Positions 1-8,013 of a stretch of 64,000 nucleotides of DNA are shown piece after piece; positions within the stretch are counted from its first letter, which is position 1; each line of letters starts with the position of its first letter. Source of the stretch: an uncultured Clostridia bacterium (lineage in GTDB: Bacteria; Bacillota; Clostridia; TANB77; CAG-508). Location: the NCBI GenBank assembly GCA_934183305.1, contig CAKPSF010000002.1, forward strand, positions 174,995 through 238,994. The letters run 5' to 3'. The notes below the pieces were generated by a model. That model was not told the origin of the DNA. It saw nothing but the letters and a program-made list of their open reading frames with translations, and searched no databases. Position numbers and translations under genes: made by a program.

Positions 1-341
1 CCTGCTGGTAACATTATTTTATTTCCATACTCGTCTGTTAATGGTGTATTATCTGTTGTACTTAATACTTTATTTAAGCTATCTTTTAATGTTTTTGCTC
101 CTGAACCTCCACCATTTATTTTTGAACTTTCTGTATCTAAATATTCTGAATATTCATCTAATCTTGCTTGTTCATTTGTTTGTGCTTCTGAATATTTTGT
201 CTTTGCATTTTGTGCATGATTTAGTATTCCATTTCCACTTACTGCACTTATTGCTACTACTGCTAAGATTAATAACACAATTATTGTGATTATTAAGGCA
301 ACTAGTGTAATACCTTTGTTCTTTTTTAGTTTTTGTTTCAT
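1..341 (-). CDS. Pilin-like (type IV prepilin-type N-terminus) protein, 3' end beyond window
   Basis: The first 113 codons read from 341 to the window edge; the rest of the gene lies to the left. The product starts with a short basic leader (MKQKLKKNKG) followed by a long hydrophobic helix beginning ITLVALIITIIVLLIL, the usual form of the prepilin leader and methylation helix in Clostridia, although the classical Glu5 is absent. After the helix comes a polar, Gln/Asn-rich stretch. The end of the visible part (LNKVLSTTDN then DEYGNKIMLPAG) closely matches the gene at 8764-10032, so the two are paralogues, and a similar lectin-like C-terminus is expected outside the window. The start ATG follows AAGAAGGGAG. 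It is probably exported and either assembled or membrane-anchored. Confidence 0.75.
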   Translation of the reverse strand, partial: MKQKLKKNKGITLVALIITIIVLLILAVVAISAVSGNGILNHAQNAKTKYSEAQTNEQARLDEYSEYLDTESSKINGGGSGAKTLKDSLNKVLSTTDNTPLTDEYGNKIMLPA

Positions 342-556
342 TATTTTTTCTCCCTTCTTTTGTTTTTAGTTTGATAGTTAATCCATCTCTAAATTTTTTC
401 TGTTTTTATTTTGTGTTTCTTTTGATTTTTTTAATCATTCTTTTCACAATTTTTTACTATTTCTATAAATAGCTTTTTAGCCTTTTATTTCAACAAAGAT
501 ATATCATTTTCAAGGTTCTTTTTCTCTATTTATAAAAATAGTTTTATTCATTTTGC

Positions 557-585
557 ATAATATATCAATCTATTTCTTTTGTCAA
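557..585 (-). promoter_or_regulatory. Sigma-A-type promoter for the pilin-like gene
   Basis: TTGACA (580-585) and TATTAT (557-562) are separated by 17 bp on the minus strand. The implied transcript would have a leader of about 200 nt before the ATG at 341. I see no known riboswitch in that leader. The promoter overlaps the end of the small ORF at 565-720. Confidence 0.55.
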
Positions 586-720
586 TATATTGTTAGAATT
601 TTTTAGGACATTTTCAAAAATCATTGACAGAATACCTAGTTCGTAAACAAGAATTATTAAAGCAATCAATAAATATGGATTAACAAATATCTTACTTATT
701 ATAACCTTTATTGATTTCAT
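565..720 (-). CDS. Possible small membrane peptide (51 aa)
   Basis: A short ORF in the 436-bp gap between the pilin-like gene and the glucosaminidase-like gene. It encodes MKSIKVIISK, then a hydrophobic segment around residues 12-36 (PYLLIALIILVYELGIL), then a polar tail. One transmembrane helix is likely. There is no clear ribosome binding site, and the 3' end overlaps a good promoter for the next gene, so it may be a chance ORF in AT-rich DNA. I recognise no family. Confidence 0.3.
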   Translation of the reverse strand: MKSIKVIISKIFVNPYLLIALIILVYELGILSMIFENVLKNSNNILTKEID

Positions 721-750
721 ATTGTCATAAATTTATAAAAATACTGTAAT

Positions 751-792
751 AAAAAAGCACAATAAAGGTCTTTGCCTCTATTGTACTTTTTT
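751..792 (-). terminator. Intrinsic terminator of the glucosaminidase-like gene
   Basis: An imperfect inverted repeat (751-768 with 775-792) pairs A6GCACAATA-AGG with CCT-TATTGT-CT6. On the minus strand it ends in a T-run. It overlaps the last codons of the gene. Confidence 0.6.
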
Positions 793-1497
793 TACTGCAG
801 TCATCATTTGACTCATTCTACCATATACTAAGTCTACCCATGTTGATGATGGACAGAATTTCTTTTTAACTCCTGCTAATGTCTTACCTCCGTAGAATCT
901 TCCTCCTGGTGTTAAATAATTGTTGTGTAATTTCTTAGCTGCAACTTCAAGTCCTTCTTCTACTGAAGAATAATGGATTAATTTTCCTTTTGACATTAAA
1001 CTTATATAGTTATGTGTTTTTCTGTGGTTTCCAGCAATATTCCATCCAGATTCTGCTGATATAAGTCCACAGAAAAATATTTCATTTATTTGATATTCTT
1101 CACATAAATCGTATATTGTATCTGCATTGTTGTAAAAGAATTTTGATGTATCTTGTTTCAAATTTTTTACAACTTTTTTAAAGTCTTGTTTTGATAAACC
1201 TGTTCTTACTGTTAAGTCCATATTTTTGCTTATTTTTACGTCCTTAATTTCTTTGTATTTTTTTGTTTCTTGCTCTTCTTGTTTGTTTTGTGTTCTATCT
1301 ACATCACCTCTTGATGTAGTAGTCTTAGCTGTTTCTCTTGTGTAATATTTAACTGTGTTTGATTCTTTATTTCTTATTAACTTATCAATATTTACATCTT
1401 CAATAACTTTAATTTCTTTAATTCTATCTTTCGTAGCCTCTACACTATTGCTAGCGTATGTTGTATTACCAAACATTGTAATTCCTAAAATCGCCAT
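778..1497 (-). CDS. Secreted glucosaminidase/lysozyme-like cell-wall hydrolase
   Basis: The C-terminal half (from about residue 115) has the fold signature of the glucosaminidase group: an EIFFCGLISAESGWN segment with the likely catalytic Glu, a Gly-rich turn (TPGGRFYGGKTL) and a terminal SxxWVDxVY element. This family cleaves the glycan strands of peptidoglycan outside the cell. The first conventional start is the ATG at 1497, but the frame stays open upstream and adds a basic n-region (ELKLKSVLSNKG) and hydrophobic core that complete a signal peptide ending TYA-SNS. A strong GGAGG at 1559-1563 lies 7 nt before an ATA codon at 1551 and 4 nt before an ATT at 1554. The real start is therefore probably a non-standard codon near 1551. 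The substrate is inferred from the family. Confidence 0.7.
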   Translation of the reverse strand: MAILGITMFGNTTYASNSVEATKDRIKEIKVIEDVNIDKLIRNKESNTVKYYTRETAKTTTSRGDVDRTQNKQEEQETKKYKEIKDVKISKNMDLTVRTGLSKQDFKKVVKNLKQDTSKFFYNNADTIYDLCEEYQINEIFFCGLISAESGWNIAGNHRKTHNYISLMSKGKLIHYSSVEEGLEVAAKKLHNNYLTPGGRFYGGKTLAGVKKKFCPSSTWVDLVYGRMSQMMTAVKKVQ

Positions 1498-1642
1498 AGG
1501 TATTATAATTAACCCTTTATTTGATAATACACTTTTTAGTTTTAACTCTATAATAATTCCTCCTTTTTTCTAGAGCAACTATTTAATTATAGCATACATT
1601 TTTAAAATTGTCAAATTTTAGGTGGTTTTTGCATTTCTAACC

Positions 1643-1671
1643 TTGAATATATTTTATTATTATGCTATTAT
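1643..1671 (+). promoter_or_regulatory. Promoter of ppaC
   Basis: TTGAAT (1643-1648) and TATTAT (1666-1671) with a 17-bp spacer, about 30 bp before the ppaC ribosome binding site. Confidence 0.5.
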
Positions 1672-1706
1672 ATTTATGTTAGAATTTAAGAAATGAGGTA
1701 ATTTAT

Positions 1707-2630
1707 ATGGAAAAAATACTAGTTTTCGGACATAAGAATCCAGATACAGATACAATATGTTCATCTTTAGTAAAATCAATTTTAGAAAAGAAAAAAAATA
1801 ATAAAGAAGTTATTGCAGCAAGACTTGGTAATGTAAATAAAGAAACTCAATTTGTTTTAGATTACTTAAAAATTGATGCTCCAGTTTTAATAGAAAAGGT
1901 GGAAAAAGACCAAAAAGTTATTTTAGTGGACCACAATGAATTTGCGCAAAGTGCAGATGGAATTGAAGATGCCAAAGTAATTGAAGTTATAGATCACCAC
2001 AGAATATATGGTTTTCAAACAACAGAGCCACTTTATTATACTGCAAAGCCATATGGTTGTACTTGTACAATTCTTTATAACATGTTTAAAGAAGAAAATA
2101 TTGAAATAGAAAAATTAGAAGCAACATTAATGGCTAGCGCAATAATATCTGATACATTACTTTTAAAATCACCTACTACTACAAAAAAAGATGTTGAAGC
2201 TTTAGAAGCTTTAGCAAAAATTGCTAACATAGATATAAATACATATGGTTTAGATATGTTAAAAGCTGGAACAGACCTATCTTCTTTTTCAATAAATGAA
2301 ATTTTAAATTTAGATGCTAAAAAAGTAGATATTAAAGGAAAAAATGTTATAGTTAATCAAGTAAATACAGCTTCAATACCTGATGTTATGAAAATGAAAG
2401 AAGACTTAGAAGCAGGTATGAATGAAATAATAGAAAAAGAAAATTTAGACTTATTCTTATTATTAATAACAGATATAGTAAATAGTAACTCTCAGGCAAT
2501 TGTATTAGGAAAAGAATCTGAATTAATAGAAAAATCATATAATGTTAAATTAGAAAATAACACCGCTTTATTAAAAGGAATAGTTTCAAGAAAAAAACAA
2601 GTTATTCCTGTATTAACTGAAAATGCATAA
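1707..2630 (+). CDS. ppaC: Manganese-dependent inorganic pyrophosphatase (family II)
   Basis: Hydrolyses the pyrophosphate released by biosynthetic reactions, in the cytoplasm. The 307-residue length fits family II enzymes (about 308-310). The DHH-family motifs appear in order: GHKNPDTDT near residue 8 (metal ligands), VDHNE near 75, a DHH motif near 98 (IDHHR), and the C-terminal DHHA2 substrate-binding motif SRKKQ near 296. The start follows AAATGAGGT with good spacing. It is a plus-strand single gene with its own promoter and terminator, facing mnmA. Confidence 0.95.
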   Translation: MEKILVFGHKNPDTDTICSSLVKSILEKKKNNKEVIAARLGNVNKETQFVLDYLKIDAPVLIEKVEKDQKVILVDHNEFAQSADGIEDAKVIEVIDHHRIYGFQTTEPLYYTAKPYGCTCTILYNMFKEENIEIEKLEATLMASAIISDTLLLKSPTTTKKDVEALEALAKIANIDINTYGLDMLKAGTDLSSFSINEILNLDAKKVDIKGKNVIVNQVNTASIPDVMKMKEDLEAGMNEIIEKENLDLFLLLITDIVNSNSQAIVLGKESELIEKSYNVKLENNTALLKGIVSRKKQVIPVLTENA

Positions 2631-2633
2631 AAC

Positions 2634-2665
2634 AAAAGAAACAGCATATGCATGCTGTTTCTTTT
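2634..2665. terminator. Bidirectional terminator between ppaC and mnmA
   Basis: A perfect 14-bp stem (2634-2647 with 2652-2665) has a 4-nt loop, with A-runs on one side and T-runs on the other, so it can end transcripts from both directions. It overlaps the mnmA stop codon. Confidence 0.85.
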
Positions 2666-3731
2666 ATATTATTTTTCCTCCACCAATGACTACATCATCA
2701 ATATAAAAAACTAATGATTGTCCTGGTGTTACTGCTCGTTGTGCTTCTTCAAATACAAATTTTGCTTTTCCATTTTCTAATGGATATAAAACTGCTTTTG
2801 CTGGTTTTGCTCTATATCTAACTTTAGCCTCTACTTCTATTTTTTTGTTTTCTAAACTTGGCACTAAATAGTTTAAATCTTCTGTAAAAACTTCTTTTGT
2901 ATATAGTTCCTTTTCTGTACCAACTATAACCTCATTTTTATCTTTGTCTAGTTTTAAAACATATAATGGTTCACTATATGATATTCCAAGTCCTTTTCTT
3001 TGCCCTACTGTATAGTTTATAATTCCATTATGTTTTCCCAAAACTTCACCATTTTTTAAAACAATATTTCCTTCTCTTATTTTTATATTAGAATGTTCTT
3101 TTATAAATTTTACATAGTTATCATCTGGTATAAAGCAAACTTCTTGACTTTCTTTTTTTTCTGCTACCGGTAATTCATTTTTTCTTGCAATTTCTCTTAT
3201 TTGTTCTTTATCTGTGTAATTTTCTAATGGAAATATTATTTTCGATAATACTTCTGTTGGAATCCTATATAAAAAATAAGATTGGTCTTTTGCTGTTGCA
3301 TCTGCTCTTTTCAAAACATATTGATTATATCTTTCACTATATTCAACTTTTGCATAATGCCCTGTTGCAATATAATCGCATTCTAATTCCATTGCCTTTC
3401 TATAAAAAGCTCCAAATTTTAGATATTTATTACATTCAACACATGGATTTGGTGTTTTTGCATTATCATAGCAATTAATAAAATCATCTACAACACATTT
3501 TCTAAATTCTGCTTTGCAATTAACTACATAGTGTGGTATATCTAGCTTGTCGCACACTCTTTTAGCATCGTTTACAGCACTATATGAACAACAAGATTTT
3601 TCAGTTGCTCTTTCATCTTGCCATAATTCCATTGTTGCTCCTATTACTTCATAACCCTGATTTTTAAGTAATACTGCTGATGTACTGCTATCCACACCTC
3701 CACTCATTCCTAATAAAACTCTTTTACTCAT
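2664..3731 (-). CDS. mnmA: tRNA-specific 2-thiouridylase MnmA
   Basis: Adds sulfur to U34 of the tRNAs for Lys, Glu and Gln, using ATP and a persulfide relay. The PP-loop motif GMSGGVDSS is near residue 8; the first catalytic Cys lies in NPCVECN (about residue 95) and the second in the SQEVCF stretch (about 195). The end is the usual beta-barrel (RAVTPGQSLVFY). The start at 3731 (MSKRVLLGMSGG) is preferred because it matches the family and follows AAAGGGA; an in-frame ATG at 3758 would overlap the upstream gene. The upstream neighbour is a small cysteine zinc-domain protein. Confidence 0.93.
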   Translation of the reverse strand: MSKRVLLGMSGGVDSSTSAVLLKNQGYEVIGATMELWQDERATEKSCCSYSAVNDAKRVCDKLDIPHYVVNCKAEFRKCVVDDFINCYDNAKTPNPCVECNKYLKFGAFYRKAMELECDYIATGHYAKVEYSERYNQYVLKRADATAKDQSYFLYRIPTEVLSKIIFPLENYTDKEQIREIARKNELPVAEKKESQEVCFIPDDNYVKFIKEHSNIKIREGNIVLKNGEVLGKHNGIINYTVGQRKGLGISYSEPLYVLKLDKDKNEVIVGTEKELYTKEVFTEDLNYLVPSLENKKIEVEAKVRYRAKPAKAVLYPLENGKAKFVFEEAQRAVTPGQSLVFYIDDVVIGGGKII

Positions 3732-3747
3732 CTTTTTCCCTTTACTA

Positions 3748-3924
3748 TTATTTTGCATCTAAACTTATTTCTATTAATTCTTCTTCTGAAAAATTATATT
3801 TTTTCTTACACTTTGGGCAAACAACTTCTGCTTTTTTATCCTCTTTTATTATAACATTTAATTGTTCTTTTCCCAATGATTTTAATGCATTTTTTACTTT
3901 TTCTGTATTACAACATTCTCCCAT
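3748..3924 (-). CDS. Stand-alone Hsp33 C-terminal (redox-switch, zinc-binding) domain protein
   Basis: A 58-residue protein that reads like the isolated C-terminal domain of Hsp33/HslO: KNALKSLGKEQLN then EDKKAEVVCPKCKKKYNFSEEEL, with a CC pair near the start (GECC instead of the usual CxC) and a CxxC. In Hsp33 these four cysteines bind zinc and sense oxidation. The ~230-residue substrate-binding part is absent. The start ATG at 3924 has GGAG 9 nt upstream; a TTG at 3939 is less likely. The gene ends 16 bp before the mnmA start and is probably co-transcribed with it. A zinc or redox role is inferred from the domain only. Confidence 0.75.
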   Translation of the reverse strand: MGECCNTEKVKNALKSLGKEQLNVIIKEDKKAEVVCPKCKKKYNFSEEELIEISLDAK

Positions 3925-3951
3925 AAATATTTTCTCCAAATAATATGAAAA

Positions 3952-3980
3952 TAGGAACGGTCATAAATATTCCGTTCCTA
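3952..3980 (-). terminator. Terminator downstream of rpmA
   Basis: The inverted repeat TAGGAACGG/CCGTTCCTA (3952-3960 with 3972-3980) is followed on the minus strand by TTTTCATATT. It separates rplU-rpmA from the downstream mnmA genes. Confidence 0.75.
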
Positions 3981-3995
3981 AACATTTTTAATATA

Positions 3996-4256
3996 TTAGT
4001 CTTCTACTGGATAAACACTAATTTGTTTTTTATCCTTACCTAATCTTTCAAATTTAACTTTACCATCTACTAATGCATATAAAGTATCATCGCTACCTTT
4101 ACCAACATTAGTACCTGGATGCATTTTTGTTCCTCTTTGTCTAAACAATATATTTCCTGCTAGAACGAATTGACCATCTGCTCTTTTTACACCAAGACGC
4201 TTAGATTCACTATCTCTACCGTTCTTAACACTACCTTGCCCTTTTTTATGTGCCAT
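3996..4256 (-). CDS. rpmA: 50S ribosomal protein L27
   Basis: A component of the large subunit whose N-terminus reaches the peptidyl-transferase centre. The 86 residues begin directly with [15 protein letters not shown] and contain the conserved [15 protein letters not shown] core. Most Bacillota make L27 with an N-terminal extension ending in Phe that is cleaved by the protease Prp. Here an in-frame stop lies two codons upstream of the ATG, so there is no extension, and no prp gene lies in the 60-bp gap to rplU. AAAGGAG precedes the start. Confidence 0.95.
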   Translation of the reverse strand: MAHKKGQGSVKNGRDSESKRLGVKRADGQFVLAGNILFRQRGTKMHPGTNVGKGSDDTLYALVDGKVKFERLGKDKKQISVYPVED

Positions 4257-4316
4257 GCCTTAAGTCACTCCTTTCAACTTTTAAAGTTTCTCTATTAACT
4301 ATTATTATTCTTATAA

Positions 4317-4742
4317 TTAAGCTTCTACTTTTTCAGCTTTAGCTGCTGATGTTTTAGTTGCAGCTTTTTTTGTTGTAGTTTTAGCTGCTGTTTCAACTGT
4401 TTTTTCTTCAGCTACTTCTTTTTTAGCTGTTGGAAGTTTTATAGCTGTTATCTCAACTTTAGTATATGGTTGTCTATGACCTTGTTTTCTCTTATAGTTT
4501 TTCTTAGCTTTATATTTGAAAACAATTATCTTTTTACCTTTACCATGAGCAACTACTTTACCTTCAACTTTAATACCTTTTACGTAAGGAGCTCCTACTT
4601 CTACTTTTCCTTCATCTGATAATAAAACAACTTTATCAAAAGTTACTTTTTTACCTTCTTCTACGTCTAATTTTTCGAAGAAAACTACATCTCCTTTAGT
4701 TACTTTGTATTGTTTTCCACATGCTTCGATTACTGCGTACAT
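4317..4742 (-). CDS. rplU: 50S ribosomal protein L21 with Ala/Lys-rich C-terminal tail
   Basis: A large-subunit rRNA-binding protein. It starts [14 protein letters not shown] and carries the conserved [19 protein letters not shown] and GHRQPYT segments. The family length is about 103 residues; here a tail of about 38 residues rich in Ala, Lys and Thr follows. The start at 4742 is chosen because AGGGAGGTG sits just before it and because an upstream in-frame ATG at 4847 lies inside the -10 box of the gene's own promoter. Forms an operon with rpmA. Confidence 0.94.
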   Translation of the reverse strand: MYAVIEACGKQYKVTKGDVVFFEKLDVEEGKKVTFDKVVLLSDEGKVEVGAPYVKGIKVEGKVVAHGKGKKIIVFKYKAKKNYKRKQGHRQPYTKVEITAIKLPTAKKEVAEEKTVETAAKTTTKKAATKTSAAKAEKVEA

Positions 4743-4839
4743 ACGAAAGCACCTCCCTTTTCTTGTATACTCGCTAACCTTAAACTTTAGGTATCTAAAC
4801 TTAATTAGACTTTTTGAACCTTGAATTATGCGGTTGACA
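4743..4839 (-). promoter_or_regulatory. 5' leader of rplU-rpmA, candidate L21 leader
   Basis: About 95 nt of untranslated leader lie between the inferred start of transcription and the L21 ATG. Bacillota often place a structured ribosomal-protein leader here for feedback by L21 or its partners. I infer this from position; I did not fold the sequence. Confidence 0.4.
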
Positions 4840-4845
4840 AAAGTC

Positions 4846-4875
4846 ATTATAACATAAAAAATAGCTGTTTGTCAA
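4846..4875 (-). promoter_or_regulatory. Consensus promoter of rplU
   Basis: TTGACA (4870-4875), an 18-bp spacer and TATAAT (4846-4851). The -35 box lies in the loop of the terminator of the upstream sigA operon. Confidence 0.85.
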
Positions 4876-4894
4876 CACTTTAACAGCTATTTTT
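4856..4894 (-). terminator. Terminator of the dnaG-sigA operon
   Basis: A perfect 13-bp stem (4856-4868 with 4882-4894) built from AAAAATAGCTGTT and its complement. On the minus strand it ends in TTTTT, 6 bp after the sigA stop codon. Confidence 0.85.
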
Positions 4895-4900
4895 ATTATT

Positions 4901-6082
4901 TTAATTCATATAATCTTTTAATTTTTTGCTTCTACTTGGATGTCTTAGTTTTCTTAATGCTTTTGCTTCAATTTGTCTTATTCTTTCACGAGTTACATCA
5001 AATTCTTTTCCTACTTCTTCTAGTGTTCTTGCTTTTCCGTCTTCTAGTCCAAATCTTAATTTCAATACCTTTGCTTCTCTTGGTGTTAATGTGTTCATTA
5101 CTTCTTCTAATTGTTCTTTTAACATTGTATATGCTGCTGCATCTTGTGGAGCTGGTGAGTCATCATCTTGTATGAAGTCTCCTAAATGGCTATCGTCTTC
5201 TTCCCCAATTGGTGTTTCTAATGATACTGGGTCTTGTGCTATTTTTTGTATTTCCATTACTTTTTCAACTGGCATTTCTAGTTCTTCTGCAATTTCTTCT
5301 GGACTTGGTTCTCTACCTAGTCTTTGAAGAAGTAATCTAGATGTACGAATTAGTTTATTTATTGTTTCTACCATATGAACTGGTATTCTTATTGTTCTCG
5401 CTTGATCTGCTATTGCTCTTGTTATAGCTTGTCTAATCCACCATGTTGCATAGGTACTAAATTTGTATCCTTTTGTATAATCAAATTTTTCCACTGCCTT
5501 TATTAATCCCATATTTCCTTCTTGGATTAAATCTAAGAATAACATTCCTCTACCTACATATTTTTTAGCTATACTAACAACTAACCTTAAGTTAGATTCA
5601 GATAATTTCTTTTTGGCTTCTTCGTCGCCTTCTAATACTTTTTTTGCAAGTTCTAGTTCTTCATCGTATGTAAGAAGTGGAATCTTTCCTATTTCTCTTA
5701 AATACATTCTTACAGGGTCATCAATGTTCATTCCTTCAAAGCTTGTTAAATTAATGTTTTGTAAGTCTTCAACCTCTTCAATATCTTCTAGGTCTTCAAC
5801 ATCTGGTTCTGCTTCAAAGTCATCTTTTAATATGTCTACTCCCATTTCTTCAAACTTATCAAAAACTTTATCTATTTGTTCCGGATTAATATTATCTAAT
5901 TTTGTAGCAAGTTCAGCATATGTCATATTTCCATCCTTAGCTTTTTCTACAATGTCTTTTACTTCATCCTTTACTTGATCATCTGTTACAGTTTTTTCTT
6001 TATTTTGTAGTTCTGGATTATTTTCTTTTTGATTTGTAACTTCTATTTTTTCTTCAATATCCTCGTTTTTCTTTTTTCCCAT
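4901..6082 (-). CDS. sigA: Primary RNA polymerase sigma factor (sigma-70/SigA)
   Basis: Directs RNA polymerase to housekeeping promoters. After an acidic, charged N-terminus (region 1.1, residues 1-100) come region 1.2 ([11 protein letters not shown]), region 2 with the -10 recognition helix ([19 protein letters not shown]), region 3, and region 4 with the -35 helix-turn-helix ([20 protein letters not shown]) near the end. At 393 residues it has the usual group 1 length. It lies directly downstream of dnaG, as in other Bacillota. Also called rpoD. Confidence 0.96.
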   Translation of the reverse strand: MGKKKNEDIEEKIEVTNQKENNPELQNKEKTVTDDQVKDEVKDIVEKAKDGNMTYAELATKLDNINPEQIDKVFDKFEEMGVDILKDDFEAEPDVEDLEDIEEVEDLQNINLTSFEGMNIDDPVRMYLREIGKIPLLTYDEELELAKKVLEGDEEAKKKLSESNLRLVVSIAKKYVGRGMLFLDLIQEGNMGLIKAVEKFDYTKGYKFSTYATWWIRQAITRAIADQARTIRIPVHMVETINKLIRTSRLLLQRLGREPSPEEIAEELEMPVEKVMEIQKIAQDPVSLETPIGEEDDSHLGDFIQDDDSPAPQDAAAYTMLKEQLEEVMNTLTPREAKVLKLRFGLEDGKARTLEEVGKEFDVTRERIRQIEAKALRKLRHPSRSKKLKDYMN

Positions 6083-6098
6083 TTAAACTTCATACCTC

Positions 6099-6650
6099 CT
6101 ACTTAAATTTTGCAAGTTTAATTATTGTTTCACTTAAACTATTTTCTAAACTTGCTATTTCTTCCTTAGTCAAATCTTTATTTTCCAAATCACTTAAAAT
6201 TTGTTTCTTTTTATTTTGTAATTTTTCCTTTTGATATATGTTAATTATGTCTAATATTGCTTTGTCCATGTCTTTGATGTCATAATCATCAGCCATTATT
6301 TTTGTTATCTGTGCCAACTCGTTTTCATCTTTTATTTGGTCTAAAACATTATTAGTATTACTATTTCCTTTTTCAAATTCATCATACAATTTTTTTAATA
6401 TTTGTTTGTTTATTTCATTTTTGAAATCTTCTGCTACTATTATATCTTTTATTTTTTCATATGCTTTATCACCAGCATTTAATAATATTGCTATTACTGT
6501 ATTTTCAGTTCTAATTGTATCCTCAGCATTTGAATTTTTTTCTTTATCTATTGTCTTTGGTATTATCTTCTTTTCTAAAACTTTTTCTCCGTGCAGAATT
6601 TGAATATTGTAGTTTATTAGTTTGAGCATATATTGCCTCTTTAGACACAT
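6099..6650 (-). CDS. dnaG: DnaG primase, C-terminal (helicase-binding) part in a shifted frame
   Basis: This frame carries the C-terminal third of primase. It includes a segment starting ENTVIAILLN and a helical bundle (about residues 50-183) like the region of DnaG that binds the replicative helicase DnaB/DnaC. Its first 20 or so codons are probably not used: the ATG at 6650 has no ribosome binding site and lies inside the catalytic-domain ORF. The frame is +1 relative to that ORF. See the N-terminal entry and the finding on the frameshift. Confidence 0.75.
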   Translation of the reverse strand: MCLKRQYMLKLINYNIQILHGEKVLEKKIIPKTIDKEKNSNAEDTIRTENTVIAILLNAGDKAYEKIKDIIVAEDFKNEINKQILKKLYDEFEKGNSNTNNVLDQIKDENELAQITKIMADDYDIKDMDKAILDIINIYQKEKLQNKKKQILSDLENKDLTKEEIASLENSLSETIIKLAKFK

Positions 6651-7890
6651 TATACTCTTTCGAAATTCTTTCTATATATATTTCTTTTTCAATATTATTA
6701 TCTACTTTAGATAAAATTTTAGAAACTTCATTTAAGAACTTAATCTTATCACTTGTGCTATTTATAGATAAAGATTTTTTTAACATTTTAACTTTAAATT
6801 CTACTAATGATATTGCTTTATCTGCACATAAGTTAAATCTCCCACTTCCATTTTTCAAAACATACTCGTCTGGATCTTTAACATCTGGATCGTCTAGTTG
6901 CAGTATTCTAACATCATAACCTAAATTTTGTAGTATTTCCAATCCTCTCATTGTAGCAGCTTGCCCTGCGCCGTCTGAATCGTAAGATATTATTATTTTA
7001 TTAGCATATCTTCTAAGTAAACGCCCTTGTGATTCTGTAAGTGCTGTTCCAAGAGATGCAACAACATTGGTTATGCCTCTTTGATAAAGTGAAATTGCAT
7101 CCATATATCCTTCTACAATTATGATTCTATCCATCGGTTCTCTTTTAGCAACATTAAGTCCAAATAAATTTCTTCCTTTGCTATACACAATGTTTTCTGG
7201 TGAATTAATATATTTAGGCTTAGAGTCATCTAAAACTCTACCTCCAAATGCAATAACCCTTTCTTTTACATCTTTTATTGGAATCATAAATCTTTTTCTA
7301 AACCTATCAACATATGTACCATCTTGATTTTTTATAACCATACTAGAAGCTAGAATTTCTTCTTCTTTAAAGCCTTTTTTTATAAGTTCTTGATATAGTT
7401 CATTATATCTTCCTGCATATCCAATTTGAAATGCCTTTAAAGTTTTATTGTCCAACTTTCTCTTTTTTACATAGTCTTGAGCAGGTTTTGATGTTGGTTT
7501 GTATAAATTTTCATGATAGAACTGAGCTGCAATTTCATTTATTTCATATACTTTAGACTTTAAAAATTGTTTTTTACTATCCTCGTTATTATCTAAAGTT
7601 GGAAGCGCAATTCCAGCTCTATCTGCTAGGACTTGCATGCTTTCTATGAAATTCATATTTTCGATTTTGCTTATAAAATGGAATACGTTTCCACCAGCTC
7701 CACAACCAAAACAGTGAAATATTTGTTTATCAGGCGAAACAGAAAAAGAAGGCGATTTTTCTTTGTGAAATGGACATAGTCCAAAGTAATTTCTACCGCT
7801 TCTTTTTAATACTACATATTGTGATATTATATCTACTATATCGTTACTATTTCTAACTTCTTCGATTAATTCCTCACTGTATCGTACCAT
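6544..7890 (-). CDS. dnaG: DnaG primase, zinc-binding and catalytic part (frame ends early)
   Basis: Makes RNA primers at the replication fork. The N-terminal zinc motif (CPFHKEKSPSF then FHCFGCGAGG, residues 39-65), the TOPRIM motif (VEGYMDA near 259, DSDGAG near 309) and the RNAP-basic domain are all intact. The frame stops after 448 residues, while DnaG is usually about 590-600; the missing end is present in the +1 frame at 6099-6650. An A5 run at 6582-6586 in the poorly conserved linker is one candidate site for the shift. Either a real frameshift or a sequence error. Confidence 0.85.
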   Translation of the reverse strand: MVRYSEELIEEVRNSNDIVDIISQYVVLKRSGRNYFGLCPFHKEKSPSFSVSPDKQIFHCFGCGAGGNVFHFISKIENMNFIESMQVLADRAGIALPTLDNNEDSKKQFLKSKVYEINEIAAQFYHENLYKPTSKPAQDYVKKRKLDNKTLKAFQIGYAGRYNELYQELIKKGFKEEEILASSMVIKNQDGTYVDRFRKRFMIPIKDVKERVIAFGGRVLDDSKPKYINSPENIVYSKGRNLFGLNVAKREPMDRIIIVEGYMDAISLYQRGITNVVASLGTALTESQGRLLRRYANKIIISYDSDGAGQAATMRGLEILQNLGYDVRILQLDDPDVKDPDEYVLKNGSGRFNLCADKAISLVEFKVKMLKKSLSINSTSDKIKFLNEVSKILSKVDNNIEKEIYIERISKEYNVSKEAIYAQTNKLQYSNSARRKSFRKEDNTKDNR

Positions 7891-7974
7891 TTTTACAAAC
7901 CTTTCTTAATATATTATACTATTCGACAGATATTATTCAAATCCTTCTTTATGTACACTAGTTTAAATGCGACA

Positions 7975-8003
7975 AAAAAGAGAATTGAAACAATTCTCTT
8001 TTT
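7975..8003 (-). terminator. Terminator of the CarD-like gene
   Basis: A perfect 13-bp stem (7975-7987 with 7991-8003) with an AAA loop. A T-run follows on the minus strand. Confidence 0.85.
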
Positions 8004-8013
8004 GTATTTCATC

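Noticed and set aside
342..550. Cyclic-di-GMP riboswitch in the ~200-nt leader of the first pilin-like gene
   Set aside because: Such switches often control clostridial pili, but the conserved core motifs are not seen here.
4743..4847. Longer L21 with 35 extra N-terminal residues
   Set aside because: Its ATG lies in the -10 box of the gene's own promoter; the internal start has AGGGAGGTG and matches the family.
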